From a virus, in IMG/VR virus record IMGVR_UViG_3300021135_000011, positions 1 to 64,000 of that record: a stretch of 64,000 nucleotides of DNA; one strand, given 5' to 3'. The position numbers were made by a program, and so were the translations under genes. The notes under the pieces were generated by a model. The model was not told the origin of the DNA. It made no database searches and was given only the letters and a program-made list of their open reading frames with translations. Of this stretch, positions 27,743 to 34,965 are shown piece by piece; position 1 is the stretch's first letter; the number at the start of each line of letters is the position of its first letter.

Positions 27743-27976
27743 TTAATTAAAATCTATTTGTGATAATTGTTTTAATATTTCTTGCCAATCTTCAAATTTT
27801 TCATAAACGCATTTTATATCTCTATCCTTAGTACTATATTCAATTATATATTTATCTTCTTGGATAATCCATGATTGTATTGATATTACTTCTTTGCGTT
27901 TTATAAAAAAATGTTGCAACCCACTAATAAAAATTCTAATACTAAAGTAATCTTTTTCTATATTAATTTTATTCAT
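27743..27976 (-). CDS. Hypothetical 77-aa protein
   Basis: Mixed beta strands with a C-terminal helix (EDWQEILKQLSQIDF). No Cys motif and no membrane helix. It follows the tRNA by 13 bases in the same transcript. Function unknown. Confidence 0.45.
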   Translation of the reverse strand: MNKINIEKDYFSIRIFISGLQHFFIKRKEVISIQSWIIQEDKYIIEYSTKDRDIKCVYEKFEDWQEILKQLSQIDFN

Positions 27977-27989
27977 TATATCTTTTTAG

Positions 27990-28060
27990 TAGTCCTGCAT
28001 GGAATCAAACCACAATTAAAGGCTCCAAAAACCATTGTCTTATCATTAGACCACAGGACT
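27990..28060 (-). tRNA. tRNA-Gln (UUG)
   Basis: Minus strand cloverleaf of 71 bases: acceptor AGTCCTG pairs with CAGGACT, D-stem GTCT/AGAC, anticodon loop TTTTGGA giving UUG, T-stem TGTGG/CCATG with loop TTTGATT. The anticodon stem has a U-U mismatch and a terminal wobble, and the T-loop has U where C56 is normal, so it is somewhat degenerate. CCA is not encoded. CAA is the favoured Gln codon of this AT-rich genome. Confidence 0.75.
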
Positions 28061-28065
28061 TAGTA

Positions 28066-29076
28066 TTAGAAATTAAACTGATTGGTAGTACTTATCCATT
28101 GTTGTAAAGCTCTTTTAGAATTCCTTTTTAAAAGTCTTTTATTAGACCAGGTACTTATTCTTGGGTATTTTAAAGAATAATACATTGCGTTTATCGTGTC
28201 TGTAATATCTTTAGTTGATGCCTGTGAATGTTTATTAACAAATTCTATTTCATGTGAAGTAACTATTGGAACTTCTTGATTTACAAAATCTGCAGACACA
28301 ATATTATAGGTCTCAGATAAAGAGACCTGCATCCCTAAATCCATAGTTCTTACTATATCTAAGAACTCAGTGTGTGAATGCCAAGTGTGTTCAATTAAAT
28401 AATTTTGAGTTCCATCAAACAAACTTCTTAGATTCTTAAGTACTTCTTCTCCTTTATTCTCTACTCTAGAACTATTTATATGAAAATATAAAGTTTTTTT
28501 AGTTTGCCTTGCAAATTCTATTGCTGCTAATGCCTGAATTAATTGATTTTTTAAAGGGCGAATTGCACCAAAGCAGCCTATGTGTAACTCAGATTCAGGA
28601 TAAGTATTTAAAATATTTACAGGTTTAGATATAGGATAGTAGTTTGGTAAATATAAAACTACCTTATTTAATATCCTTTCTAAGGATTCCTTTGTTTGAT
28701 AATAATTAACAGCAACAAATACATTAGAATATTTAGTATATTTCTTTAACCATTCTATTGCTACCCCTTCGTTAGCCAAAAACGGTATGTGGGAATGCAA
28801 CCTAATAACCCATCTTACATTAGGGTGTAGTGCCTTTAATTCTTGAAATTTTTCTGGCACAACCCATAACGCTTCAATTATAACTAGGTCTGGATTAAAT
28901 AAAGTTACTTCTTTGTCTATACAATTATTGTCTTGTACCTCTACAACTGTACTATTTATATTATTTTTATTTAGCATACCTACTACAAACTGCGCAGAAT
29001 TAAACAATCCTCCAGAAACAGTAGAATAACTATTAGTATATTCTGTCTTGGCTTTAACAATAAAAAGAATTCTCAT
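28066..29076 (-). CDS. GT-B glycosyltransferase, first gene of the left arm
   Basis: 336 aa. N-terminal half MRILFIVKAKTEYTNSYSTVSGGLFNSAQFV with DLVIIEALWV; C-terminal half with LHIGCFGAIRPLKNQLIQALAAIEFA (donor-site region of GT4-like enzymes), then LGMQVSLSETYNIVSADFV with the acidic residue and adjacent segment corresponding to the EGFGL-type motif. It is the promoter-proximal gene of the leftward operon and separated from the main glycosyltransferase block by 3 kb. Confidence 0.75.
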   Translation of the reverse strand: MRILFIVKAKTEYTNSYSTVSGGLFNSAQFVVGMLNKNNINSTVVEVQDNNCIDKEVTLFNPDLVIIEALWVVPEKFQELKALHPNVRWVIRLHSHIPFLANEGVAIEWLKKYTKYSNVFVAVNYYQTKESLERILNKVVLYLPNYYPISKPVNILNTYPESELHIGCFGAIRPLKNQLIQALAAIEFARQTKKTLYFHINSSRVENKGEEVLKNLRSLFDGTQNYLIEHTWHSHTEFLDIVRTMDLGMQVSLSETYNIVSADFVNQEVPIVTSHEIEFVNKHSQASTKDITDTINAMYYSLKYPRISTWSNKRLLKRNSKRALQQWISTTNQFNF

Positions 29077-29174
29077 ATATTTAATTTAAGTTTTTACAAA
29101 GGGTTCCCGTTAACTCAGGTCAAATCGCTTGATAGATTATATCTACACGGAACAAATAGATTACTCCTGTAATA

Positions 29175-29206
29175 CAAAGATAAACTAAATAAGTTTATAA
29201 AACAAA
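29175..29206 (-). promoter_or_regulatory. Left-arm promoter, perfect Bacteroidota consensus
   Basis: Minus strand TTTG (29,203-29,206), 20 bases, TATCTTTG (29,175-29,182), an exact match to the TTTG/TAnnTTTG consensus. It points into the leftward operon starting at 29,076. A leader inverted repeat (GTTCC..GT with AC..GGAAC, about 29,107-29,156) lies between promoter and gene. Confidence 0.8.
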
Positions 29207-29350
29207 TATTTTTTAAAAAATTTTATTTTGGATTTTTTGGTGTGTAGATGTGTATGATATAGCTCACCCATACAACGCACCGCCTTAGATATATATGGGG
29301 AAGTACCCCCGTATCAATTTCATTTTTCACCAAATCAAATACGTACTATT

Positions 29351-29854
29351 ATGGTAACGACTGATGTTCAATTAAAAGTAAAGACCGTTACATTGACTAA
29401 CGGCACCACGAGAAATAATCTCGTAGGATTTGTTCTCGGCAGAAAGGCATATGTGCCTGATTGTAATTCTGTTGCTGAATTCATTGCAGACGTGAATGCA
29501 GGTCGTCGTGATCTCACAGGCATCTCTGAAGGTAAGGAAGTGTCCAATTGGACTAATCCTAAGACTGGATTGGTTGAACCATTTGTTGGTACGTCTTCAT
29601 GCGTTTGGGGCACAACAAGTCCTGTTCAGACTGCGGCACAGGCTCTGGAGTACCAAAAGAAAATGGACGCTCTATTAGCCCGTAAAGAGGGTCGTGATAC
29701 ATCTGCGCCTGTTGTGGATTATGTTCAGGCTGATCTGCAAGCTGTAACTGCACGTAGGGAAGCTATTCGTGCTAAATTGGCTCAAGCGGCTGAATTAGAG
29801 GCTCAAAAGCAATTAGCTGCGGCTGGTGCTAATACTGAACCTGTATTGCCTTAG
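29351..29854 (+). CDS. GC-richer protein of unknown function at the arm divide
   Basis: 167 aa. N-terminal 100 residues form a beta-rich domain (VQLKVKTVTLTNGTTRNNLVGFVLGRKAYVP), the C-terminal 50 a helix rich in Ala, Gln, Arg and Glu. Base composition is clearly higher in GC than the neighbours and uses codons rare elsewhere in the window (CGT, CTC, GCG). It stands alone between two non-coding stretches and is the first rightward gene. The composition suggests recent acquisition or strong expression; no family recognised. Confidence 0.7.
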   Translation: MVTTDVQLKVKTVTLTNGTTRNNLVGFVLGRKAYVPDCNSVAEFIADVNAGRRDLTGISEGKEVSNWTNPKTGLVEPFVGTSSCVWGTTSPVQTAAQALEYQKKMDALLARKEGRDTSAPVVDYVQADLQAVTARREAIRAKLAQAAELEAQKQLAAAGANTEPVLP

Positions 29855-29877
29855 TACTTAAATTACTCTCATTGACT

Positions 29878-29909
29878 GGACACATGATACTTGAACGTAT
29901 TGTGTGTCC
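29878..29909 (+). ncRNA. 13-bp hairpin after the GC-richer gene
   Basis: GGACACATGATAC (29,878-29,890) pairs completely, with two G-U pairs, with 29,897-29,909 around the loop TTGAAC. It begins 24 bases after the stop codon. No T-run follows, so it may be an RNA-stability or processing hairpin instead of an intrinsic terminator. Confidence 0.55.
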
Positions 29910-30003
29910 TTGTTAATGGGTTAAGTCTTGAGTAAGGGTGAATGCAATTTGTTGTAAGTCGTATGTAATCTAATCATTATATGTGATGGTATCGAATGCA
30001 TTA

Positions 30004-30077
30004 TCTCATCTACTCGAATGTGAACTCGTGGAAGCTCTACTCATGTTTAGGGTTCACAATTTGTCGAAGATATGAGA
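30004..30077 (+). ncRNA. Nested stem structure in the 398-base gap 29,855-30,252
   Basis: Three nested helices: TCTCAT/ATGAGA (30,004/30,072), TCGA/TCGA, and GTGAAC/GTTCAC (30,020/30,052). A further pair TAATGG/CCATTA follows at about 30,089-30,132. The gap has no convincing reading frame and keeps the higher GC of the preceding gene, so a structured RNA is the best reading. Strand is not certain. Confidence 0.45.
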
Positions 30078-30252
30078 CACAATTGTAATGGGTGGGTGGG
30101 AAATATCATACATCCTTCCAAGTTCTACCATTACGGCAATCCCAAATAGTAGAGAAATGAACACCGTATAAGGAGTTTTCTATTGTATAGCTAGTATAGA
30201 TTTAATTATCTAAGCATACTATTCTATTTTAGTTAAGTGCAATTCTAATTTA

Positions 30253-30489
30253 TTACATTGTAGTCTTAGGTATGAATTGTAAGTTGCAATTGTATTCCAA
30301 TACATTAGCAATTTCTATTATAAGACCTAATTGCAATTGCATTGGATTATTCAATAATAGATTCAATTGCTTTCTACTCATCTTTAATCTCTTTGCTAAT
30401 TGCACTTGAGTATATTTTTTAGACTTAATTAGTTCTTTTAAGTCAAATGTAACTTCTGTAGGGATAGAAAGTAATAACTTAGATTGCAT
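30253..30489 (-). CDS. Xre/Cro-type helix-turn-helix repressor
   Basis: 78 aa from the ATG at 30,487-30,489. The HTH reads YTQVQLAKRLKMSRKQLNLLLNN (about residues 26-48), the classical Cro/C1 pattern. The promoter at 30,513-30,544 would start transcription near 30,506, so the longer frame beginning at 30,525 cannot be used from it; this decides the start. It is the only minus-strand gene in the rightward accessory region, as for a control gene. Confidence 0.75.
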   Translation of the reverse strand: MQSKLLLSIPTEVTFDLKELIKSKKYTQVQLAKRLKMSRKQLNLLLNNPMQLQLGLIIEIANVLEYNCNLQFIPKTTM

Positions 30490-30512
30490 TGTGTAACATT
30501 TTTTAGTACAAT

Positions 30513-30544
30513 ATAATATAAACAATTAGTTTTAATTAAACAAA
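30513..30544 (-). promoter_or_regulatory. Promoter of the Xre-type gene
   Basis: Minus strand TTTG (30,541-30,544), 20 bases, TATATTAT (30,513-30,520). Nearly the same sequence precedes the gene at 27,540. Confidence 0.7.
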
Positions 30545-30713
30545 TTGGCATTTTAATTAAGGTTTTATATTAATTTATATAAGAATATGAGGGGAAATTG
30601 GGTATTAATCCTTTTATTTATGTAGTCACTTAACTACAAATCACCTATTTAAAAATAAAAAAATTCGGACGAATATGGGTAAATAATTTAATTCACGCCT
30701 AAATCTATTAAAA

Positions 30714-30986
30714 ATGGATAGAAGATTTGATGATACAAATGAAAGATTAATTCTTAATTGTATTAAAGAGTATTATCCTTTAGAAGTATATACAGATAGT
30801 CTTATGATAAGATTTGTTTATTCTAAGGTATTTAGTAAACAGATATTATTTAATTGTTTGAATAAGCTTTTAGATAAGAATTGCATTTTGCAAAATAAAA
30901 AAGGCAAATATTTATTTCATAAAGGATTAGATAAATTTGAATTAATTAGTTCTTATTGTAATAAATGTATTTATTCTATTAGATAG
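30714..30986 (+). CDS. Small winged-helix-like protein
   Basis: 90 aa, basic. KQILFNCLNKLLDKNCILQNKKGKYLFHKG (about residues 43-72) has the recognition helix and wing look of a small wHTH. C-terminal SSYCNKCIYSIR gives a CxxC. It may be a regulator paired with the divergent Xre-type gene; the domain call is weak. Confidence 0.5.
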   Translation: MDRRFDDTNERLILNCIKEYYPLEVYTDSLMIRFVYSKVFSKQILFNCLNKLLDKNCILQNKKGKYLFHKGLDKFELISSYCNKCIYSIR

Positions 30987-31081
30987 ATTTATTATAACAA
31001 TTGCACACCAAAAAATAAAAAAATTTAAGTCTAAAAGTAATAGATAGCAGTAGGATCTAGTAATAATACATAAAAAGAGCC

Positions 31082-31366
31082 ATGAGACGAATCCCAATAA
31101 TGCCGAGGGTAGAGGCAAGTGTTATTACTATTACAATAAGATTTTCCAATAAACAACTATGTATGGGTAAGAGTTGTATCTTATTATCTATTATGAATTG
31201 CACATTTATTTTTAAAAATGCATCCTTTGGTATGAAGGCTGGTAATAATAAACAAGCATATCACCCTCACCCAAAGGATGATATGCTATTGTTCATTACC
31301 AATTATTATCCTCAGTATAAGTTAGTTTTGGCTGTTAGTGAGCAACAAGCAGTAAGACTCTGCTAA
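31082..31366 (+). CDS. Doubtful open frame
   Basis: 94 aa with an atypical composition for this genome (many Met, Ile, Pro and His, few Lys/Glu), no A-rich leader before the ATG, and its 3' end lies in a hairpin (31,354-31,400). It may be coding, but a non-coding transcript is as likely. Confidence 0.25.
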   Translation: MRRIPIMPRVEASVITITIRFSNKQLCMGKSCILLSIMNCTFIFKNASFGMKAGNNKQAYHPHPKDDMLLFITNYYPQYKLVLAVSEQQAVRLC

Positions 31367-31400
31367 CATTTAAAATGCATTTCGACTTATATGGAGTCTT
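31354..31400. ncRNA. Hairpin inside the 562-base gap 31,367-31,928
   Basis: AAGACTC (31,354-31,360) pairs with GAGTCTT (31,394-31,400). A second hairpin follows at about 31,419-31,467 (GGCATA/TATGCC enclosing CAATC/GATTG). The gap has no convincing gene on either strand but several perfect inverted repeats. Confidence 0.4.
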
Positions 31401-31509
31401 TAGGGGTGATTTCTAAAGGCATACAAGTCTGATTACGTCAATCTTACAGGATTGTGGCGATATGCCTGAGTACTCAATACAAAAGGCAATTAGATGAGAG
31501 ATATGGACA

Positions 31510-31660
31510 TAAAAAAGCCCATTGATTGGATGTAGGAGCATCTTCTCAACAGGCTAGATATAAGTGTTTATGCTAATATCTCAAAAGTTATGATCAGTTG
31601 CTCCTACAACTATAATACAATATAAACAAAGTATTTGAATCTACCAAATGGTAGAAATCT
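31510..31660 (-). ncRNA. Putative minus-strand small RNA
   Basis: A consensus promoter (31,665-31,696) points leftward into this non-coding stretch. The transcript would contain a small hairpin CTACCATTTGGTAG, then a long hairpin closed by TGTAGGAGCA (31,599-31,608 on the opposite strand) with TGCTCCTACA (31,531-31,540), and a T-run after GGGC at about 31,513-31,520 that may end it. No minus-strand reading frame of useful length follows. Confidence 0.5.
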
Positions 31661-31664
31661 AAAG

Positions 31665-31696
31665 CAAAGATACGTAAGTTTATTTAATTAACCAAA
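31665..31696 (-). promoter_or_regulatory. Promoter for a leftward small RNA
   Basis: Minus strand TTTG (31,693-31,696), 20 bases, TATCTTTG (31,665-31,672): a perfect consensus. It has no downstream gene on its strand for more than 1 kb, which is why an RNA product is proposed. Confidence 0.65.
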
Positions 31697-31754
31697 TTTA
31701 TTTTAAATAATAAAGGCTAAATATAAAAATATCGTGGATAGTATGAAACGGTAT

Positions 31755-31844
31755 AATTAGAATAGAATAGTTGTAAAAATGCATAGCCCGGAAAAACGGT
31801 TGTTAAGGTTTGTGCTATACCTAAATCGTCTATTAATTCTAATT
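31755..31844 (+). ncRNA. Structured intergenic RNA candidate
   Basis: AATTAGAAT (31,755-31,763) pairs with ATTCTAATT (31,836-31,844), extended by TAG/CTA; GGTATA/TATACC is an alternative closing stem, and CCG-GAAAAA-CGG forms an internal hairpin near 31,788. It precedes the gene at 31,929. Strand inferred from neighbours. Confidence 0.4.
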
Positions 31845-31928
31845 TGTTTAGTCTTTATTATTTATAATTAGTTGCATGCCTAAAAATATTTATATTACAT
31901 TTATTCATTATATTAAAAACTCAAACAA

Positions 31929-32141
31929 ATGAAAAGTATAATCACAATATCAAATCTGGATAAAAACCAATTTTTCTTTACAACAGATCATTGTCAGCCA
32001 CATAATTTAGGCGATGCATGGGTTAGTTGTACTACGTCCAATACTACAAGAGAAATAGTAAAAAATCAGGAAGAAAATGCAATTAATGAATGGACTAGAT
32101 GTATTGAAATACCTAATCCACAACCAGAATATCAGGCTTAA
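31929..32141 (+). CDS. Hypothetical 70-aa protein
   Basis: Starts behind a typical A-rich leader (ACTCAAACAAATG). Sequence includes QFFFTTDHCQPHNLGDAWVSC; acidic, soluble. No family recognised. Confidence 0.5.
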   Translation: MKSIITISNLDKNQFFFTTDHCQPHNLGDAWVSCTTSNTTREIVKNQEENAINEWTRCIEIPNPQPEYQA

Positions 32142-32203
32142 TAATTAATTGTGTCTTAAAAATTGAAAATTATTATTTAATCCTATTATAAAAATTCAAA
32201 CAA

Positions 32204-32308
32204 ATGCAAACAAAAGAAATAATAATAAATAAAGAATTAGCTTTAAAAGTCAAAGAAACAGTTTCTCATGGCTTATGTAAGGGAAAATTTTCAATTCATA
32301 AATCATAA
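32204..32308 (+). CDS. Hypothetical 34-aa peptide
   Basis: MQTKEIIINKELALKVKE..., preceded by the same A-rich leader (ATTCAAACAAATG) as established genes of the region. Short, but the leader and spacing support translation. Confidence 0.35.
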   Translation: MQTKEIIINKELALKVKETVSHGLCKGKFSIHKS

Positions 32309-32318
32309 ATTAACTAAT

Positions 32319-32393
32319 ATGAAAAACAAACTATTATTCTGGATCTATATAACAGCTATTTTATGTTTAGCTGGTTGTATACAAAATTATTAA
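32319..32393 (+). CDS. 24-aa lipoprotein-like peptide
   Basis: MKNKLLFWIYITAILCLAGCIQNY: Lys-rich start, hydrophobic helix and a lipobox LAGC at residues 17-20, leaving a mature lipidated pentapeptide. This resembles tiny entericidin-like or lysis lipoproteins in layout. Starts 10 bases after the previous stop. Confidence 0.4.
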   Translation: MKNKLLFWIYITAILCLAGCIQNY

Positions 32394-32512
32394 ATATACT
32401 AGGATCGTTAGTTAACATTACATCGAAATGAATTAGATATGTAGCAACCTCTCAAAGAAGTTCATGGACTATATATTATTTATAATATTATTAACTATTA
32501 AAACTTATTAAC

Positions 32513-32710
32513 ATGTTTTTTAACTTATTTGAAATAAAGATAATAAAGAAAGTCAAAAGAAAAAAGATTAGTAATGCAAAAGTAAAAAATAATACGTGCC
32601 CAAATTGTGGTAATAGGTTAATAAGAAGTAACACAGATGATTTTAGTGATCCTTGTGATGATTTAGATTGTGATAACTGTGGATTTCATACTGTTGAATT
32701 TGTTGCTTAA
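32513..32710 (+). CDS. Small zinc-ribbon protein
   Basis: 65 aa. Basic N-terminus (KIIKKVKRKK), then CPNCGNR and CDNCGFH separated by an acidic stretch with an extra Cys: a classical four-Cys zinc ribbon. Probably nucleic-acid or protein binding. Confidence 0.6.
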   Translation: MFFNLFEIKIIKKVKRKKISNAKVKNNTCPNCGNRLIRSNTDDFSDPCDDLDCDNCGFHTVEFVA

Positions 32711-32836
32711 TTGCACATCAATTTTATAATTTTTATCCGAAATGGTCGTTATGAAACGCAAGTTTCTTATACTGTTTCTGAGAGAATTTCGTTTGTTTAA
32801 TTGCCTAGTTATTAAAATTTATTAATATAAATAATG

Positions 32837-32963
32837 TCTTAGGTAAAGGTGATGTGTAATATTATTATATTCTTTTGCACTGTAAACGCAAAAATTGTAG
32901 AAATACATATATAATATATTGCAATTTTGGGGCCGCAATCCGCAAGTTTACTTTTATCTAAGA
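32837..32963 (+). ncRNA. Structured leader RNA candidate
   Basis: Closing stem TCTTAG (32,837) with CTAAGA (32,958); inside, GTAAAC/GTTTAC (32,882/32,946) encloses AAAATTG/CAATTTT. The ordered nesting over 125 bases is unlikely by chance. It ends 63 bases before a small membrane-protein gene, so it may be a cis-acting leader or a separate RNA. Confidence 0.45.
32926..32956 (+). promoter_or_regulatory. Promoter candidate overlapping the structured region
   Basis: TTTG (32,926-32,929), 19 bases, TACTTTTA (32,949-32,956). It would serve the gene at 33,026. It competes with the RNA-structure reading of the same bases. Confidence 0.35.
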
Positions 32964-33025
32964 TCTTATTTATATATTATTGCGTTTTTAAGAAAATTTT
33001 TTAATCTATTATTAAATATTATTAT

Positions 33026-33202
33026 ATGTATATTCACAATGCAGGAAAATTTCGGTTAAAAGGTAATAATATATATTTTATGCTATTTGGATTAATACCT
33101 GTTTATTTAGGTTATATATCTGGAGCAAAATATAGTGATAGAGAATTAATAAATGGCGCAATATCTAAAGAATTTTATGATATTGTAAGTAAATTTAAAT
33201 AA
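33026..33202 (+). CDS. 58-aa membrane protein
   Basis: One transmembrane helix (IYFMLFGLIPVYLGYISGA, about residues 17-35) with basic N-terminal and charged C-terminal flanks. The ATG follows an AT-rich leader. Function unknown. Confidence 0.45.
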   Translation: MYIHNAGKFRLKGNNIYFMLFGLIPVYLGYISGAKYSDRELINGAISKEFYDIVSKFK

Positions 33203-33240
33203 TTGCCTTATTTAGGCTTTAACTAATAAAAATTAATAAT

Positions 33241-33351
33241 ATGGAAAGATATAGATTTATTGGTACAGTATCATATGATAATACATATATTTGTGATATT
33301 TATTGGGATAGATTTGATTTATGTAAAGTTTATAGTATCGGTTATCTGTAA
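33241..33351 (+). CDS. Hypothetical 36-aa peptide
   Basis: MERYRFIGTVSYDNTYICDIYW..., beta-rich, with suitable spacing from its neighbours. No more can be said. Confidence 0.35.
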   Translation: MERYRFIGTVSYDNTYICDIYWDRFDLCKVYSIGYL

Positions 33352-33396
33352 TTAATTGCATTTATAAAAATATTTTTAACTCAAAAACTTAAAAAC

Positions 33397-33675
33397 ATGC
33401 GTACGAAAGTAGAAGTAATCGAAGTAGATGGAGAAGGATTAGAATCACTTCTCAACAAAAATGTAATGATAATGTGTTTTAATTATTTCTATACAGGTAA
33501 ACTTGTAGGAGTAAATGATACATTTATTAAATTAGAAAATCCCCATATTGTCTATGAAACAGGTGCATTTTCTGATAAAAAATTCAAGGACGCACAAAAA
33601 ATATCTGATAATCCACACTACATTCAGATATCAGCAATAGAATCATATTGTGAATCAACAAAAACTTTGATATGA
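33397..33675 (+). CDS. Hypothetical 92-aa protein
   Basis: Preceded by the ACTCAAAAACTTAAAAACATG leader. Compact beta protein in appearance (VMIMCFNYFYTGKLVGVNDTFIKLEN resembles a small SH3 or Sm-like barrel). Its stop overlaps the next ATG (ATGA), coupling it to the Ser-X repeat gene. Confidence 0.55.
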   Translation: MRTKVEVIEVDGEGLESLLNKNVMIMCFNYFYTGKLVGVNDTFIKLENPHIVYETGAFSDKKFKDAQKISDNPHYIQISAIESYCESTKTLI

Positions 33676-33842
33676 GCCTAAGACCACAATCTCGATTAAA
33701 TAAAGTTTATAGGTCAGGGTCAGGGTCAGGGTCATGGTCAAGGTCATGGTCAGGGTCAAGGTCATGGTCAAGGTCAGGGTCAGGGTCATGGTCAAGGTCA
33801 AGGTCAAGGTCAGGGTCAGGGTCATGGTCAGGGTCAGTGTAA
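33672..33842 (+). CDS. Ser-X dipeptide repeat protein
   Basis: 56 aa. After 13 ordinary residues (MSLRPQSRLNKVY) the rest is a strict alternation of Ser with Gly, Arg or Trp (R S G S G S G S W S R ...), 21 Ser in all, encoded by TCA plus xGG codons. It is not interrupted by a stop until the repeat ends. The start overlaps the previous stop as ATGA, which supports translation. Arg/Ser-rich low-complexity proteins can bind RNA or phase-separate; that role here is conjecture. Confidence 0.55.
   Translation: MSLRPQSRLNKVYRSGSGSGSWSRSWSGSRSWSRSGSGSWSRSRSRSGSGSWSGSV
33711..33839 (+). repeat. Hexanucleotide tandem repeat GGTCAn
   Basis: About 21 consecutive copies of GGTCAG, GGTCAT or GGTCAA. Five positions are invariant and only the last base varies (never C). 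Copy-number change would add or remove whole codon pairs without a frameshift. Confidence 0.95.
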
Positions 33843-33897
33843 TATACTAAACTAATTCAAATAGGATAGACTGCAGCGAAGAGTTTTAACCTCATTT

Positions 33898-34059
33898 ATG
33901 ATATCCGTAGAAAGATTAGAAGGTAAGTCAATGTTTATGTATAAAGATAGATATACTATTACAACTCTTTCAATTAGTTTAAATTGCATGACTCAAAAAA
34001 ATTATTATTGTTTAAGATCTTTAGTAGGTAGACAGGTAAATTGTAAGACTTGGAAATAA
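33898..34059 (+). CDS. Hypothetical 53-aa protein
   Basis: MISVERLEGKSMFMYKDRY..., with a Cys/Tyr-rich second half. The last 46 bases overlap the 5' arm of the long hairpin at 34,014-34,110. Translation is possible but not certain. Confidence 0.35.
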   Translation: MISVERLEGKSMFMYKDRYTITTLSISLNCMTQKNYYCLRSLVGRQVNCKTWK

Positions 34060-34110
34060 ACTATATCTACAACAAGAAATTTATTTCTTTATCTATCTAC
34101 TAAAGATCTT
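34014..34110 (+). ncRNA. Long intergenic hairpin (19-bp stem)
   Basis: 34,014-34,032 (AAGATCTTTAGTAGGTAGA) pairs over all 19 positions, one of them G-U, with 34,092-34,110, enclosing 59 bases. No T-run follows. Similar long stems enclosing 40-70 bases occur at 34,566, 36,385 and 36,879. Confidence 0.6.
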
Positions 34111-34129
34111 TTACTAAAACAACAAAATT

Positions 34130-34270
34130 ATGAAAACAAAAACTAAACAAATAAGATTTCTATCTATATTAACTATAGGTAGATTTGAAGACGGTGATAT
34201 TCTTTTAAATAAATCTAGAACTAATTGTGTTATGTTTACTCTTTTTGGTTTAGATGTTTATTTGAATTAA
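34130..34270 (+). CDS. Hypothetical 46-aa protein
   Basis: Starts 19 bases after the long hairpin. MKTKTKQIRFLSILTIGRFEDGD...; basic N-terminus, no membrane helix. Function unknown. Confidence 0.4.
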   Translation: MKTKTKQIRFLSILTIGRFEDGDILLNKSRTNCVMFTLFGLDVYLN

Positions 34271-34312
34271 AATGCACGACAATTTTGCAAAAATATTAAA
34301 TAAAAATTCAAT

Positions 34313-34552
34313 ATGAATCAACAGGAAAAGCAAAAAACATTACAAAAACTCTACGATATGACTTTTGTACCAAAAGAATGGGTAGAATTTAATGGAGATT
34401 ATAAAAAATGCATGCAAGATATTAGACTCAAAGATGGTACAGAAATAGAAGAATGTTGGCCTAATGCTGGAAAATTTAATGTTTTTTCTATTAAACATAA
34501 ACCAATACCTATTTCTGAAGTTACCCATGTAAAAGCACATAAAGGATGGTAA
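34313..34552 (+). CDS. Hypothetical 79-aa protein
   Basis: Charged helix (MNQQEKQKTLQKLYDMTF) followed by a beta segment with EECWPNAGKFNVFS. Followed directly by the hairpin at 34,566. No family recognised. Confidence 0.5.
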   Translation: MNQQEKQKTLQKLYDMTFVPKEWVEFNGDYKKCMQDIRLKDGTEIEECWPNAGKFNVFSIKHKPIPISEVTHVKAHKGW

Positions 34553-34565
34553 ACAAATTAAAAAC

Positions 34566-34642
34566 TAAATAGGCAGAGAGAAAGATAATAGTAATCTATA
34601 TACAGGCAGGACTTAAGTTGTTTGTATTATCTCTGTCTATTT
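34566..34642 (+). ncRNA. Long intergenic hairpin
   Basis: AAATAGGCAGAGA (34,566-34,578) pairs with TCTGTCTATTT (34,632-34,642), continued by GATAAT/ATTATC (34,583/34,626). The left arm shares the core AAATAGnAGAGA with the elements at 30,144 and 36,386. Confidence 0.5.
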
Positions 34643-34689
34643 GATTAAATTGTAAAAAATATTTTTTAATCAATTAAAAACTCAAATTT

Positions 34690-34854
34690 ATGGTAACAAC
34701 AATTGTATTTGGTATTGCATTAATATATTCTATAATGTATATACAGCTATTTGTAATGACAATATATGCAAAAAGCAAATTAGAAAATATAGACCTCGCA
34801 ATATGTCTTTTAAGTTGTATTTTATGGTCTTGGTTATGGTATTTATGTCATTAA
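34690..34854 (+). CDS. 54-aa protein with two membrane helices
   Basis: Two hydrophobic segments, residues 3-26 and 36-52, separated by a short charged turn (KSKLENID). Leader AAAAACTCAAATTTATG. Small phage membrane protein of unknown role. Confidence 0.5.
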   Translation: MVTTIVFGIALIYSIMYIQLFVMTIYAKSKLENIDLAICLLSCILWSWLWYLCH

Positions 34855-34866
34855 AACTCAAAACTT

Positions 34867-34965
34867 ATGAAAAATAGAATAGCAAATAATTTTGAAAATA
34901 GTCAAAATACATATGGTAATGGTAATGGTTATTCACTATTAATTAGAATCCGACTATTTCCATAG
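34867..34965 (+). CDS. Hypothetical 32-aa peptide
   Basis: MKNRIANNFENSQNTYGNGNG..., after the leader AAAACTCAAAACTTATG. Its last six codons lie inside the terminator stem that follows. Confidence 0.3.
   Translation: MKNRIANNFENSQNTYGNGNGYSLLIRIRLFP

Noticed and set aside
29107-29156. tRNA near the left-arm promoter
   Set aside because: Only a GTTCC..GT/AC..GGAAC inverted repeat is present; there is no D-, anticodon or T-arm.
29368-29753. Minus-strand open frames opposite the GC-richer gene
   Set aside because: They are antisense shadows without leader or promoter; the plus frame has the better start and composition.
31531-31608. tRNA formed by the TGTAGGAGCA/TGCTCCTACA stem
   Set aside because: The stem could pass for an acceptor, but no T-arm or anticodon arm can be drawn inside it on either strand.
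33711-33839. Tandem repeats as a CRISPR array
   Set aside because: The unit is 6 bases with no spacers; it is a microsatellite-like coding repeat.
33715-33857. Alternative frames of the hexamer repeat (Gln-Gly or Val-Arg repeats)
   Set aside because: Both are open only because the repeat has no stops; neither has a start codon with suitable leader, whereas the Ser-X frame is ATGA-coupled.
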